DNA of 51,381 nucleotides, taken from assembly GCA_964604135.1 (NCBI GenBank), contig CAZRXU010000007.1, positions 1-51,381 of the forward strand. Direction: 5' to 3'. This DNA comes from Sabulitectum sp964604135. Its GTDB lineage: Bacteria; Fermentibacterota; Fermentibacteria; Fermentibacterales; JCC-6. A program made the position numbers and the translations under genes. This document shows, piece after piece, positions 25,245 through 34,461 of this stretch. The notes beneath the pieces are model-generated. The model saw only the letters and a program-made list of their open reading frames with translations, had not been told where the DNA came from and did not search any database. Numbering within the stretch: the stretch's first letter is position 1; each line of letters opens with the position of its first letter.

Positions 25245-26605
25245 TATCTAACCTGCATTTCCGAGATAAGTATATGCGGGCCACCGTAGGTTACTGCTAT
25301 TGCGTTCCCTCCCCTGCGAGAGCAGCCTGACAGGCTGCCTGTGAGGTGCAGGTCGTTTCCTGTATCAAGAATTGCCCCCAGCACATCGGTTACCTTTCCC
25401 GATATCACAACAGGTGCTCCCGGTTTTCGAGCAACGCCGTCTTTCATTACCCAGACCTCCTGTACTGCTATGCTGAATCTGTCCATATCTGTGGCACCAC
25501 CCATGAATCCTTTCAGGTACAGTCCATCGTCCAGATGCAGTTTGAGTTTTTCCAGGGGGGTTGTTCCCGGTTTCATGTAGGTACATGTCATTCTTGCTTC
25601 TGGTGGCTTTCCATGTTCTGAAATTCTGGCATTGCCTGTGGGCGCAGTGTTGTACTTCGCAGCAGTCTCCATTGTGTGCAGCCAGCTGACAATTCTTCCT
25701 GACGATACCAGCTCTGTTCTGGCACCGGGTGTTCCTTCATCATCCCACTTCATGCTGCCGGGATGGTTCATCAGAAGAGAGTCGTCAATAATATTTACAC
25801 ACTCTGAGCCGACCGTAGAGCCTGTTCTGAGCATGTGTGCCACAGCCGGGTTGTTCTGCAGGAAATCTGCTTCAACAAGATGGCCGAAAGCTTCATGAAT
25901 TAGAATTCCTGTAAGCTCAGGATCAAGTATTACCCTTTTTACGCCTGGTGTAATGCTTGTTGTGTTCGCTCTTGTCAGAAGGCTTCTGCTGATTTTTTCA
26001 ATGTGTTTTTCTCTACCCCGGAACAAGTCGAAAGACCCTCTTACCGCAAACTGTTCGCTGGCACCCAGCCCACCAGGCAGAACTGCTTGAATCTTGATTG
26101 CTCCCAGATTCTCGATTTCCCGTACACTTGTTCCCGAAGAGTTTACAACAACCCTGTCGCGGAGAAGCTCATCGTAGGTGACTTTCGCCGAACCCTTTGT
26201 AAGTGACGCTCCCAGCAGATCACAGTAGTGTCTGCAGAGGAAGGTTTTTTCCCTTAGAGAAACATCCGACAGGGGAACTCCGTTGGAGTCATCGCTGTAG
26301 GTGTCTCGCAGGGCAGGGGGAAGAATTGGAAAGGGATTTTCGTGTGGTCTGCTGTGCATTGCCAGAGATGAAGCCAGATTCAGCGCATCCTGCATCAGGT
26401 CCGGAGAGCTGAATTCATGAATTCCCCATCTGTTTCCCGACAGTACTCTGGCAGTACCGGAGAACTGCTCTACAGGGCCGCCGTTGGTGTGGTTCAGCCC
26501 GGCTTGAACCACTGTGGTTCGGGCGGTTTGTTCAATGCGCAGTTCGGCAAAATCAGCTTGTGAGTCAGCCAGAAGCTTTTCCGCAAGTTCCCTGTACTTC
26601 TGCAA
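25244..26605 (-). CDS. tldD: TldD metalloprotease subunit
   Basis: A 453-residue TldD, the catalytic zinc subunit of the TldD/E protease. The site HEAFGHLVEAD has His237, Glu238 and His242 (HExxxH). Other family motifs are FSGTARVLSGNRWGI, ENLGAIKIQAVLPGG, DDEGTPGARTELVSSGRIVS and the Cys-containing MTCTYMKPGTTP, plus GFMGGATDMDRF. It starts at TTG or a similar weak codon directly after the TPR gene (10 bases apart) and runs into tldE, forming a three-gene operon. Its substrate in this genome is unknown; no precursor peptide was recognised nearby. Confidence 0.95.
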   Translation of the reverse strand: MQKYRELAEKLLADSQADFAELRIEQTARTTVVQAGLNHTNGGPVEQFSGTARVLSGNRWGIHEFSSPDLMQDALNLASSLAMHSRPHENPFPILPPALRDTYSDDSNGVPLSDVSLREKTFLCRHYCDLLGASLTKGSAKVTYDELLRDRVVVNSSGTSVREIENLGAIKIQAVLPGGLGASEQFAVRGSFDLFRGREKHIEKISRSLLTRANTTSITPGVKRVILDPELTGILIHEAFGHLVEADFLQNNPAVAHMLRTGSTVGSECVNIIDDSLLMNHPGSMKWDDEGTPGARTELVSSGRIVSWLHTMETAAKYNTAPTGNARISEHGKPPEARMTCTYMKPGTTPLEKLKLHLDDGLYLKGFMGGATDMDRFSIAVQEVWVMKDGVARKPGAPVVISGKVTDVLGAILDTGNDLHLTGSLSGCSRRGGNAIAVTYGGPHILISEMQVR

Positions 26606-26615
26606 TTGCTTCCCC

Positions 26616-27356
26616 TCAGTTGTTTGGTGTGCCGCCTGCGCCTAACTCTTCCATATAAATTCTTGCAGAGTCTGCCCACAGGCCGTTTGGTTCCAGGTAC
26701 AGGTACCTGTTGATGCTGTCCATCGCTCTGAGATCGTCGTTGTATTCCATGTAAATAAGGGCCAGCAGGTGATGGGCTTCAGGAAAATCGCCTGTGGCGG
26801 CAGGCAGCAGAATTTCCCTTGCCCCTGAAAGGTCTCCCTGTTGAAACAGAATAGAGGCTATTTTCACCCTCGCTTCGTTTGCAAGCAGTTCGTCTTCAAT
26901 TATTACCCTGGTGTACCACCGGACAGCCTCTTCTGTATTGCCCAGGCTGCCTTCTGCCGCGGCTACAGCCATCCAACATCGGCTGTTCAGCGGGGCAAGG
27001 GCAAGGGCAGCTTTTGCATAGTCCTGCGCGTCAACCGCTCTGCCCCGAAGAGACAGAAACATTTCGGAAAGCTCCAGCGGTGCCCTGAAATCGTTTCTTT
27101 TGAGGTTCATATAGGTCTCGTATTCACTCACGGCATTGTCCCACGAGCAGTTTATCACAGCCACTCTCGCCAGACCGAGGTGGGCCTCTACTGCATTTTC
27201 ACTTAGCTCCAGAGCTGTGGTAAACTCGCCGAAGGCTTCGTCTACAAGCCCCTGACTTATGTATGCCATGCCTGTTTCAACATGAAGATCTGCTGTAACA
27301 AGGTCAACATCCATGCCTGCAAGAAATACAGCAGCTACCAGAAAACAACCGGTCAT
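26616..27356 (-). CDS. Exported TPR-repeat protein
   Basis: A protein of about 246 residues with a short signal-like N-terminus (MTGCFLVAAVFLAGMDVDLV) and five or more tetratricopeptide-like helix pairs, for example ETGMAYISQGLVDEAFGEFT, LELSENAVEAHLGLARVAVI, AALALAPLNSRCWMAVAAAE and YMEYNDDLRAMDSINRYLYL. The start chosen follows a GGGTGG ribosome binding site; a longer upstream frame lacks one. TPR proteins act as scaffolds and the partner here is unknown. It sits 10 bases upstream of tldD and heads the operon, so it may help present substrates to TldD/E, an inference from position only. Confidence 0.75.
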   Translation of the reverse strand: MTGCFLVAAVFLAGMDVDLVTADLHVETGMAYISQGLVDEAFGEFTTALELSENAVEAHLGLARVAVINCSWDNAVSEYETYMNLKRNDFRAPLELSEMFLSLRGRAVDAQDYAKAALALAPLNSRCWMAVAAAEGSLGNTEEAVRWYTRVIIEDELLANEARVKIASILFQQGDLSGAREILLPAATGDFPEAHHLLALIYMEYNDDLRAMDSINRYLYLEPNGLWADSARIYMEELGAGGTPNN

Positions 27357-27682
27357 ATTTCCACCCTTTCCCCTACAATTTCTTAATCCTAACAAAGAAC
27401 GGCGGTGACGGGAAACCCCTGTGTACAGAAGCACACTGCCCAATTGAACAATCAGCATATTCACCACAACGCAGACGGTTGCAGATTAATGGGTATTTCG
27501 CAGCAAAGTAAGTGAACAGAACAGTACTCTGTATACCCTAAGCTTTCGCATCCTGCTTGCTCTCCTGAGCCCCAGCTTCGTTACCGGTTTAATTACATAG
27601 CGGTGCTATGCGCATAAACCAGTGCCTTGCTGGAGTTCAGAATACCGGCGCATCATATCGAAATATTAAGGCGTACAGAGCA
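27357..27682. other. Intergenic region, small hairpin only
   Basis: This 326-base region separates the TPR operon from the propeller lipoprotein genes. I see only a 6-bp hairpin with a 3-base loop (CATAGC GGT GCTATG, 27596-27610) and no gene, RNA or clear promoter. Confidence 0.35.
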
Positions 27683-28780
27683 CTAGATGCCGCGCTGAGT
27701 AACTGTGTATCGAATGAGTTCACCGGTTTCATCCGGTGCTCCGTACAGATCATCTTCGTACCACAGAATCCGACCAGGGGTTCCGGGAACAGCCATACTG
27801 CCGGCATAAGTGCCGGAAAGACGGTACAGGTCAACAACCGAGAAATCAACTTCATTGACGGGAATACCATCATACCTTTCGGGTAGATTCCAGTCTGACC
27901 CGATGGGTCTGTTCAAAACAGCAATGTATTCCTGCCAGGATGCAATATCATTTGTGTATATCTTGCCACGGAAACTGCCGTTTCCCACTTCCATCGGTCT
28001 TTCCTCATAAGGCAGATCACGCCTGAACGAGGTTATCAATTCACCGGAATTCAAATTGTAAACCTGGCCCCAGTTAAAATAATAGGCATTTACTGCAAGA
28101 ATACTGTCATTCACAAGGGCAAGGCGCAGGTTTCGGTTTGCTGTGCAGAACATTGAATTAACAATATCCTGACCGGGAGCCTGCCAGTTTCCAAAGGAGA
28201 ACACCTTTTCTCCGGAAGGCGAGAAAACAGTTACCATGTTCTCTTCAAGCAAACTCAGAACAACCAGATTGCCATTCGGCAAAAAGCACAGATCAAAAGG
28301 CCATAACACAGAAATCGACGAAAACCAGTTCCCTGAATCAGATTTGAAGAAGTCAATACGCCCTGTGCCGTGATTGCAAACAGCAACAGTATCACCTTTT
28401 ACAGCAATTTCCCCAATGCCGGCAAAAAGACCCGGTCCCTCACCCTCTCCGCCGGTTTTCCAGAGTAAATCACCTTCATCTGTGAAAGCCAGAAGATTCT
28501 GGCTGCATCCATCGCTCAGGTAGATATTGTTTCCATCAATAACAAAGCACTCAATCATATAGTACTCCAGCCCGCAGCTATCTGGAGAGAGAACAGTATC
28601 GGCCGGGATGTAGTATGGCAGGTCAATTCTCTGTTCCGGGGGGCTGGAGGCTTCCATACAAGTTCTCCACTCGTCAAGTATATCAAGCATTTCGTTCGGT
28701 GTTTCACCACCTGAATTACATCCCGGGATAAATGCAAGGAACAGAACGCAGCATACTCCCCGGAAACAAGATGTTTTCAT
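27683..28780 (-). CDS. Six-bladed beta-propeller lipoprotein
   Basis: A 365-residue lipoprotein with signal peptide and lipobox (MKTSCFRGVCCVLFLAFIPG then Cys). The body consists of repeated propeller blades, such as CFVIDGNNIYLSDGCSQNLL, GEIAVKGDTVAVCNHGTGRI, FDLCFLPNGNLVVLSLLEEN and DGIPVNEVDFSVVDLYRLSG, resembling the BF3885/NHL-like 6-bladed propellers found in Bacteroidetes-type genomes, often next to regulators or surface complexes. Ligand is unknown. It lies 3 bases after another propeller lipoprotein gene, on the same strand, so the two are cotranscribed and may be distant paralogs. Confidence 0.75.
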   Translation of the reverse strand: MKTSCFRGVCCVLFLAFIPGCNSGGETPNEMLDILDEWRTCMEASSPPEQRIDLPYYIPADTVLSPDSCGLEYYMIECFVIDGNNIYLSDGCSQNLLAFTDEGDLLWKTGGEGEGPGLFAGIGEIAVKGDTVAVCNHGTGRIDFFKSDSGNWFSSISVLWPFDLCFLPNGNLVVLSLLEENMVTVFSPSGEKVFSFGNWQAPGQDIVNSMFCTANRNLRLALVNDSILAVNAYYFNWGQVYNLNSGELITSFRRDLPYEERPMEVGNGSFRGKIYTNDIASWQEYIAVLNRPIGSDWNLPERYDGIPVNEVDFSVVDLYRLSGTYAGSMAVPGTPGRILWYEDDLYGAPDETGELIRYTVTQRGI

Positions 28781-28783
28781 CGT

Positions 28784-29950
28784 CTACACACCCCAGTCAA
28801 TCCGGTAAAGATAAACTGAAGGTGTTCCCAGAAGAACAACTTCTTCGCCCTCGCCGGGTTCATATGTTTGTACAACAACGGCAACTCTGTCGCCGCACAC
28901 AGTGAAGGCGGAACCGGAATGATCAAGCCGGGCCATCCGCGCTTCTCCGGTGACTGTGTTTACTCTCCAGATCTCTGCGTTTCCATTTTGACCAACTCCG
29001 TACCCGGTGTAAAGAAGATAAATGTTTCCGGCGCTGTCTGTGTCAAGATCGGCAAGCAGGAACCTGCCGGGGAAACTAACCTGAAATGTACAGGTAAACT
29101 GAGTTGGTCCGCTTAGCCGGTGTCCAAAATTTGTGGTTCTGATGAGCTGCCCGTTGTAGTCAAACTCCATCACCAGATCTCTGTACGACAGTGCGGCAAT
29201 AACGGAAGAGTCTGTAAGAACCATGTTGGAGATACACGGCTGCAGCGAGTAGTTGATCTCAGGAACTTTGTAAAGGCTAAGTGTATCAAAATGCCCTTCA
29301 GTCATTCCGATATACCATTGTTCACCAATACTGTGTATTCTGAGGTATCTCTGATACGAATAATCAAAGTCTGTGATAAAGCCGCAATATGAGATCTTTT
29401 GAAGGAGCTTATGGGACATCCAGAGCAGAGTATTGTTTCTGATTTCCATTACCGGTGTGAATTTGGGCGCAGGCATGTAATCTCCTGGAACCGGTAACAT
29501 CAAACTGTCGCTCATTCCCCCTGTACTGAATGAAAGAAGGTACTCTCCCGACATCGCATCCACCACTGGTATTTCGTCCTGAACCGAAAAGAAAACAGAA
29601 TCATTGCATACGCATATTCCGGCGGCGTAGCCGTAGGTACCGTACTCTACTGACCACTTCTGAATTCCATCCCATGAGAAACCTGAAATTCCGCCTGTAG
29701 TGGAGTCACCCCAGAAGCCAATTACAACAATATCACTGGAAGAATCCAGTAATCCCTGATCAAGTATGTTGTAAGTATCGCAGATATCACTGGAATCAGA
29801 AAGTGGGTATACAATTTCCACAGGATCACCTGTGTGCACAACCAGCGGGTTTTCGATGTATTGAACATCAATGTCGTTATTCCAGAGATCGGCATCGCAT
29901 GAAACAAAGAGCAGTAAAGCAGTAACTACACTTACCAGCTTACAGGTCAT
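28784..29950 (-). CDS. Beta-propeller-like lipoprotein
   Basis: A 388-residue lipoprotein (MTCKLVSVVTALLLFVSC lipobox). Its body shows repeating strands of the propeller type, for example DIVVIGFWGDSTTGGISGFS, GICVCNDSVFFSVQDEIPVV, VIAALSYRDLVMEFDYNGQL and LADLDTDSAGNIYLLYTGYG. The last of these resembles a blade with D.D..GN.Y. It is related in style to the downstream lipoprotein and the two form a pair. No enzymatic motif is seen. Envelope location is inferred from the lipobox. Confidence 0.7.
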   Translation of the reverse strand: MTCKLVSVVTALLLFVSCDADLWNNDIDVQYIENPLVVHTGDPVEIVYPLSDSSDICDTYNILDQGLLDSSSDIVVIGFWGDSTTGGISGFSWDGIQKWSVEYGTYGYAAGICVCNDSVFFSVQDEIPVVDAMSGEYLLSFSTGGMSDSLMLPVPGDYMPAPKFTPVMEIRNNTLLWMSHKLLQKISYCGFITDFDYSYQRYLRIHSIGEQWYIGMTEGHFDTLSLYKVPEINYSLQPCISNMVLTDSSVIAALSYRDLVMEFDYNGQLIRTTNFGHRLSGPTQFTCTFQVSFPGRFLLADLDTDSAGNIYLLYTGYGVGQNGNAEIWRVNTVTGEARMARLDHSGSAFTVCGDRVAVVVQTYEPGEGEEVVLLGTPSVYLYRIDWGV

Positions 29951-30371
29951 GGTACACCGCTTTCAGTATGTGCTTCTGCACGCGTTTGCAACACCTGTTT
30001 AATCGTGTAAGAAACAGGCCTGCCGTTACGAAATATCTGGAACCGGATCATTCGTAGCGTAGAACAGTTCTTTAAAGATTACTACAATATCAAAGGCTTC
30101 GCAGATTAGATAAAATGAATTATCACCCGTGTCAAGTATTAAACTATGTTCTGTAGTGTGGCAATACAACATACTCCGCTGTTATCACAGTTGAATGCAT
30201 TCAGTGGTTTGCCGGAACACTGATCAGGCAAAGGTTTACAGGGCTGCACGCACACAGTAAACCACCGGGCAGTGTATTAACAAACACCAGTTCCGGTTGT
30301 GTGCAGTATATTTCCTTCGCTGTACGCGGTTTATCAACACAAAGACAAATGCTGAAGAACAGAGGAACAGG
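29951..30371. other. Divergent intergenic region, nothing recognised
   Basis: This 420-base gap lies between the divergent lipoprotein and lpdA genes. It must hold promoters for both, but I found no convincing -35/-10 pair, RNA gene or coding frame beyond an unclear short stretch near 30050-30110. Confidence 0.35.
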
Positions 30372-31736
30372 ATGAAAGAAAAATACGACCTTGTGATTCT
30401 TGGCGGCGGTCCCGCCGGGTATGTACCGGCAATAAGGGCTGCTCAGCTCGGTGCGAAAGTTGCCGTTGTAGAAAAGGAAGACATCGGCGGAACATGTTTG
30501 AACCGGGGTTGTATTCCCACCAAAACACTTGTAGCTTCAGCTTCACTGTACCGGCATGCTGCAAAAGCGAAGAGGTTTGGTCTTCAGGGCTCCCTTGATT
30601 TTGATTACTCCCTTGTGGCAAAACGCAGAGACTCTGTTGTAACAAGGCTTCGCAAAGGTGTAGAGATGCACTTTAACCACCTGGGAATAGACATTATCAG
30701 AGGGCACGGAACCTTAAAAAGTGCTGATCTTATCAGTGTGGAGGGTGCAGAACTAACTGCGAAGAATATTCTTCTTTCGCCGGGTTCTGTTCCCATGGTT
30801 CCCGGGTTCATGAACAAAGAAGGTGTGCTTACCAGCCGTGAGTTACTCTCTGTAGACACTCTTCCAGAGAGCCTTATCATCATTGGCGGTGGCGTTATAG
30901 GCTGTGAGTTTGCCTCCATAATGACTTCATTCGGGGTAAAGGTTACCATTGTTGAGATGCTGCCTGAAATACTTCCGGGTGTTGACGCCGATGTTGCCGC
31001 TGTTGTACAGAAATCTCTGAAAAAGGCAAAGGTAAAGATTCACACCGGTCAACCTGCGGAAAGGGTAAGTGTTACATCAGACGAAGCCTCTGTAACTCTG
31101 GGGGACGGTACAACGCTAACCGCTGCAAAGCTGCTGGTGGCCATTGGAAGAAAACCCAGAACCTCCGATTCCGGTTTCAGTGAAGCGGGCCTTGCCCTTG
31201 ATGACAAGGGCAGTATCACAACAGACAGCAACAACCTCACCAATCTTCCCGGTGTGTACGCCGCAGGTGATGCCACGGGGAAATGGCAGCTTGCCCATGC
31301 TGGAAGTGCCCAGGGGCTTGCTGCTGTTCACCGGATGTTCAACGGAGAGCCTAGAAAAATCAATGCTGACGCCATGAGCGGCTGTATTTTTACCTTCCCG
31401 GAGGTCGCCATGGTTGGCCCGGGGGAAGACGAATGGAAGCGAAGGGGAGAGAGGGTAAAAGTGTCAATCTCCAGATACATTGCCAACGGCAAAGCTCTTG
31501 GAATGAATGAAACTGAAGGGTTTGTAAAACTGATCAGCAGAGAGCCTGATGACACCATCATAGGTGTTCAGGCCGTTGGAGCAGATGCCTCAAGCCTTGT
31601 AGGATGGGGCGTTATGGCTGTAAATGCGGGTATCAAGGCGCGCGACGCAGCACACTTTGTTCATCCGCATCCAACTCTCTCCGAGCTGTTTATGGAAGCC
31701 AGCGAGGGAATGGGCTATGGCGCTATACATGGATAG
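30372..31736 (+). CDS. lpdA: Dihydrolipoyl dehydrogenase
   Basis: A 454-residue FAD-dependent disulfide oxidoreductase, which regenerates lipoyl groups on 2-oxoacid dehydrogenase or glycine cleavage complexes. The ATG at 30372 is preceded by AGAGGAACAGG and starts directly with the FAD fold YDLVILGGGPAGYVPAIRAA. The redox-active disulfide is GGTCLNRGCIPTK. The NAD site is IIIGGGVIGCEFASIM, the second FAD motif is VYAAGDATGKWQLAH and the C-terminal catalytic His-Glu pair is HPHPTLSE. An upstream extension to 30297 is not supported. No other complex subunits are nearby. The 3' end overlaps mazG. Confidence 0.95.
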   Translation: MKEKYDLVILGGGPAGYVPAIRAAQLGAKVAVVEKEDIGGTCLNRGCIPTKTLVASASLYRHAAKAKRFGLQGSLDFDYSLVAKRRDSVVTRLRKGVEMHFNHLGIDIIRGHGTLKSADLISVEGAELTAKNILLSPGSVPMVPGFMNKEGVLTSRELLSVDTLPESLIIIGGGVIGCEFASIMTSFGVKVTIVEMLPEILPGVDADVAAVVQKSLKKAKVKIHTGQPAERVSVTSDEASVTLGDGTTLTAAKLLVAIGRKPRTSDSGFSEAGLALDDKGSITTDSNNLTNLPGVYAAGDATGKWQLAHAGSAQGLAAVHRMFNGEPRKINADAMSGCIFTFPEVAMVGPGEDEWKRRGERVKVSISRYIANGKALGMNETEGFVKLISREPDDTIIGVQAVGADASSLVGWGVMAVNAGIKARDAAHFVHPHPTLSELFMEASEGMGYGAIHG

Positions 31737-32484
31737 AACAACTGAAGCCCTGAACAGGCTGATCAAAACCGTAAGAACGCTCAGAAGTCCCGGCGGCTGT
31801 AACTGGGATATCAGCCAGACTTTGAAAACACTCCGCCCGTACATGCTTGAGGAAGCCTATGAAGTTGCTGATGCCGTAGACAAAGATGATATGGATGATC
31901 TGAAGAAAGAACTTGGCGACCTTCTGCTGCACATAGTTATGGCTGCCGACATCTGCAGCGAGCAGAACATCTTTAGTATGGCTGACGTAGCAGAGCAGAT
32001 AACAAAGAAACTTATACGCCGTCATCCCCATGTTTTTGATGAATCTTCCAATCTGACCCCGAAGCAGGTTGAAAAGCAGTGGGAAACCATCAAGGCGCAG
32101 GAGAAGAAAACCCTGAAGAAGAGATTCTTCGACTCTATCCCAGCTGCCATGCCTGCCCTTCAGAAAGCCTGGCGAATTCAGCAGAGAGCATCCGATGTTG
32201 GTTTTCCAACCAAAACAACAGAGCAGAACATTGAGGAGATACAGCACCTGCTGCAAACTGAAGATTTAACAGAGGAAATTGTTGGGGAGATTCTCTTTGC
32301 TCTTGCAGACACAGCCAGACAGAGTGGTATTGAACCCGAGAAAGCCCTCCGCGATAAAAACAGTGACTTCATAGAGAAGTTCAATCGCCTTGAGGAACTT
32401 CTGGAGCACAATGGGTGTTCACTTAGCAGCGCGAATGATGCGGTGCTGCAGAAGAGTATTGCTATTGTCTTTCGCGCCTGGTGA
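31717..32484 (+). CDS. mazG: Nucleoside triphosphate pyrophosphohydrolase MazG
   Basis: About 255 residues of MazG, which hydrolyses NTPs and dNTPs to monophosphates and pyrophosphate, a house-cleaning or stress role. The first half has the typical RSPGGCNWDISQTLKTLRPY, MLEEAYEVADAV and KKELGDLLLHIVMAADI, giving the EExxE and ExxD metal ligands. The second copy of the fold has KRFFDSIPAAMPALQKAWRI, QRASDVGFP and GEILFALADTARQSGIEPE. The start at 31717 is preceded by GCGAGGGA and overlaps the lpdA 3' end by 20 bases; further upstream in-frame extensions lie inside lpdA. No mazEF toxin pair is adjacent. Confidence 0.93.
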   Translation: MALYMDRTTEALNRLIKTVRTLRSPGGCNWDISQTLKTLRPYMLEEAYEVADAVDKDDMDDLKKELGDLLLHIVMAADICSEQNIFSMADVAEQITKKLIRRHPHVFDESSNLTPKQVEKQWETIKAQEKKTLKKRFFDSIPAAMPALQKAWRIQQRASDVGFPTKTTEQNIEEIQHLLQTEDLTEEIVGEILFALADTARQSGIEPEKALRDKNSDFIEKFNRLEELLEHNGCSLSSANDAVLQKSIAIVFRAW

Positions 32485-32629
32485 TGGTTATAGTTTTCAG
32501 GGGGAGCCGTAGTGAGGTTGTTCAAGGTATTGTAGATGTCGGGTTTACTGGCAGTATGCAATGCTATTAACTAAATATCCAGCAATTCCGTGCGCATTGG
32601 TTTCTTATTGAGAAGAGAGGACGTAGTTA

Positions 32630-34342
32630 ATGAAGAAGTTTTTGCTTTTGTTTGCCGTGGTTTCAATTGCCGCAGCAGGTTCTATCGATCCTGATCTTGC
32701 CGTGATTATGGCAGGTTCCACAGATACGGATCTTATTCCGGTTTTTATTCTGGCCCATGGTCAGGTTGACAGAAACTGGGTGGATGTTTCCGCATACAGT
32801 ATGAGCAGAGCCCAGAGGCAGCAGTTTGCCGTCAGTGCTATGAAGGAGGTTGCTGAGGTTGCTCAAGATGGCATTCTTACCGAACTTCGCAATTCAAATG
32901 CTGCGGGAATTGAATCTCTCTGGCTCGCAAATGCGGTTTACTGTGAAATTACAAGAGCCACAATAAGAGATATGGCTGCAAGAGCAGACGTATCTCTTAT
33001 CGAGAGTGCCTGCGACCCCAATGGTGGTCTCATTGAGCCTGTTGATGAGCATCCGGTTACAGATGAAGAAGGCAGCCGGGGTCTTGCGTGGGGGGTTGCA
33101 AAGATAAACGCCGACGGTGCATGGGCTCTTGGATACGAGGGGCAGGGTGTTATTGTTGCGGTGATCGACACAGGAGCAGACTATCTTCACCCCGATCTCG
33201 GTAACAACATGTGGCACGATACTGCTGCTGGTTTCCACTACGGGTGGGATTTCTATGATGGCGATAACGACCCCATGGATGATCACGGGCACGGTACACA
33301 CACAGCAGGCAGTGTTGCCGGTGATGGCTCTGCAGGTACACAAACAGGAGTTGCTCCTCAGGCAACCATAATGGCGGTAAGAATCAATTACTACTATGGT
33401 GGAGAGCCAACCTGGATACAGGGCATGCAGTTCGCCATAGATAACGGTGCTTCCGTTATGTCGACATCACTGGGTTCGGGGCAGGGAACCGCTTCTCTCA
33501 GAACAGCCAACGAGAATGCACTGACAGCCGGAGTTTACCACAGTGTTTCCGCCGCAAATTCGGGGCCATCTGCTGGTACAATACTGTCTCCCGGAGATTG
33601 CCCTCCACCCTGGTTTCATCCCGATCAGACTTATCATGGTGGCCGGAGTGCTGTTGTAACAGTTGGAGCTACTAACAGTTCTGATGGTATTGCCGATTTC
33701 TCCAGTCGCGGGCCTGTTACCAGCTGGAGTGATTACAACAGTTCCAACCCTCTTATAGATCCAGATATCAGCGGCCCCGGTGTCGATGTAGTAAGCTGCA
33801 AATGGAGTGGAGACCCCGGAAGCGGACAATACACCACCATGAGCGGTACTTCAATGGCTGCCCCTCATCTGGCAGGAGTTGCCGCGCTTATTCTCAGTGC
33901 CAACCCCAATCTTACAGTTGCCCAGATGGACAGTATTATTGAGGTAACCAGCCTCGATCTCGGAGCAACAGGCAAAGACAATTCCTACGGTGCCGGTCGT
34001 GTTGATGCCCAGGCAGCGGTACAGGCTGCTCTTTCCGTTACAGGAACTGAAGAGGTTCAGGAAGCTGCTGTGCCCCAGGCAATGGGAATCAGCACAATCA
34101 GCCCCAACCCGGTAAGCACGTATGCATCATTCAATGTTTACACAGCAGTTTCCGGTGCTGCTGATATCTCAGTTTTCGATGTTTCGGGTCGCAGGGTGGC
34201 TAACATCGACAACCGTGACATTCAGTCTGGAGCCAGTGCATACAACTGGCAGATTCCTACACAGATGGGCAGCGGAGTTTACTTCGTTCGCGCCACCATC
34301 AATGGGAACACTGTTTCCAGCAGAATGACCGTTGTAAAGTAG
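32630..34342 (+). CDS. Secreted subtilase (S8) with C-terminal sorting-type tail
   Basis: A 570-residue secreted serine protease. A signal peptide (MKKFLLLFAVVSIAAAG) is followed by a likely I9-type propeptide (to about 130). The S8 catalytic triad is Asp180 in VIVAVIDTGADY, His221 in DDHGHGTHTAGS and Ser408 in MSGTSMAAPHLAG, with the oxyanion Asn310 in SAANSG. The last ~80 residues (ISPNPVSTYASFNVYTAVSG, then ADISVFDVSGRRV and GSGVYFVRATINGNTVSSRM) match the Por/T9SS type A sorting tail or FlgD-like fold, with the typical PNP, VFDVSGRRV and GVYFVR signature. This implies surface delivery by a type 9-like route, although no T9SS gene is in the window. A GAGAGG ribosome binding site precedes the ATG. 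Confidence 0.93.
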   Translation: MKKFLLLFAVVSIAAAGSIDPDLAVIMAGSTDTDLIPVFILAHGQVDRNWVDVSAYSMSRAQRQQFAVSAMKEVAEVAQDGILTELRNSNAAGIESLWLANAVYCEITRATIRDMAARADVSLIESACDPNGGLIEPVDEHPVTDEEGSRGLAWGVAKINADGAWALGYEGQGVIVAVIDTGADYLHPDLGNNMWHDTAAGFHYGWDFYDGDNDPMDDHGHGTHTAGSVAGDGSAGTQTGVAPQATIMAVRINYYYGGEPTWIQGMQFAIDNGASVMSTSLGSGQGTASLRTANENALTAGVYHSVSAANSGPSAGTILSPGDCPPPWFHPDQTYHGGRSAVVTVGATNSSDGIADFSSRGPVTSWSDYNSSNPLIDPDISGPGVDVVSCKWSGDPGSGQYTTMSGTSMAAPHLAGVAALILSANPNLTVAQMDSIIEVTSLDLGATGKDNSYGAGRVDAQAAVQAALSVTGTEEVQEAAVPQAMGISTISPNPVSTYASFNVYTAVSGAADISVFDVSGRRVANIDNRDIQSGASAYNWQIPTQMGSGVYFVRATINGNTVSSRMTVVK

Positions 34343-34357
34343 CCAGAGACAATTCTT

Positions 34358-34394
34358 TGAGAGGGGGGGTGCCGTAAGGTGCCCCCTCCTCTTG
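34358..34394 (+). terminator. Hairpin after the subtilase gene
   Basis: A GC-rich stem (GGGGGGGTGCC, loop GTAA, GGTGCCCCCTCC, with some G-U pairs) lies 16 bases after the stop codon. There is no T run, so intrinsic termination is plausible but not certain. Confidence 0.5.
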
Positions 34395-34411
34395 CGATAA
34401 GCGGCAAAAAT

Positions 34412-34440
34412 TTGACCCGGTGTATGCTGTATAGTATTAT
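34412..34440 (+). promoter_or_regulatory. Sigma-70-like promoter upstream of the 34462 gene
   Basis: TTGACC (34412-34417) and TATTAT (34435-34440) are separated by 17 bases. A start near 34447 would leave a very short 5' leader before the ATG at 34462, which lacks a visible Shine-Dalgarno site. Confidence 0.55.
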
Positions 34441-34461
34441 TTAGGTACCGGTATACTAGTA

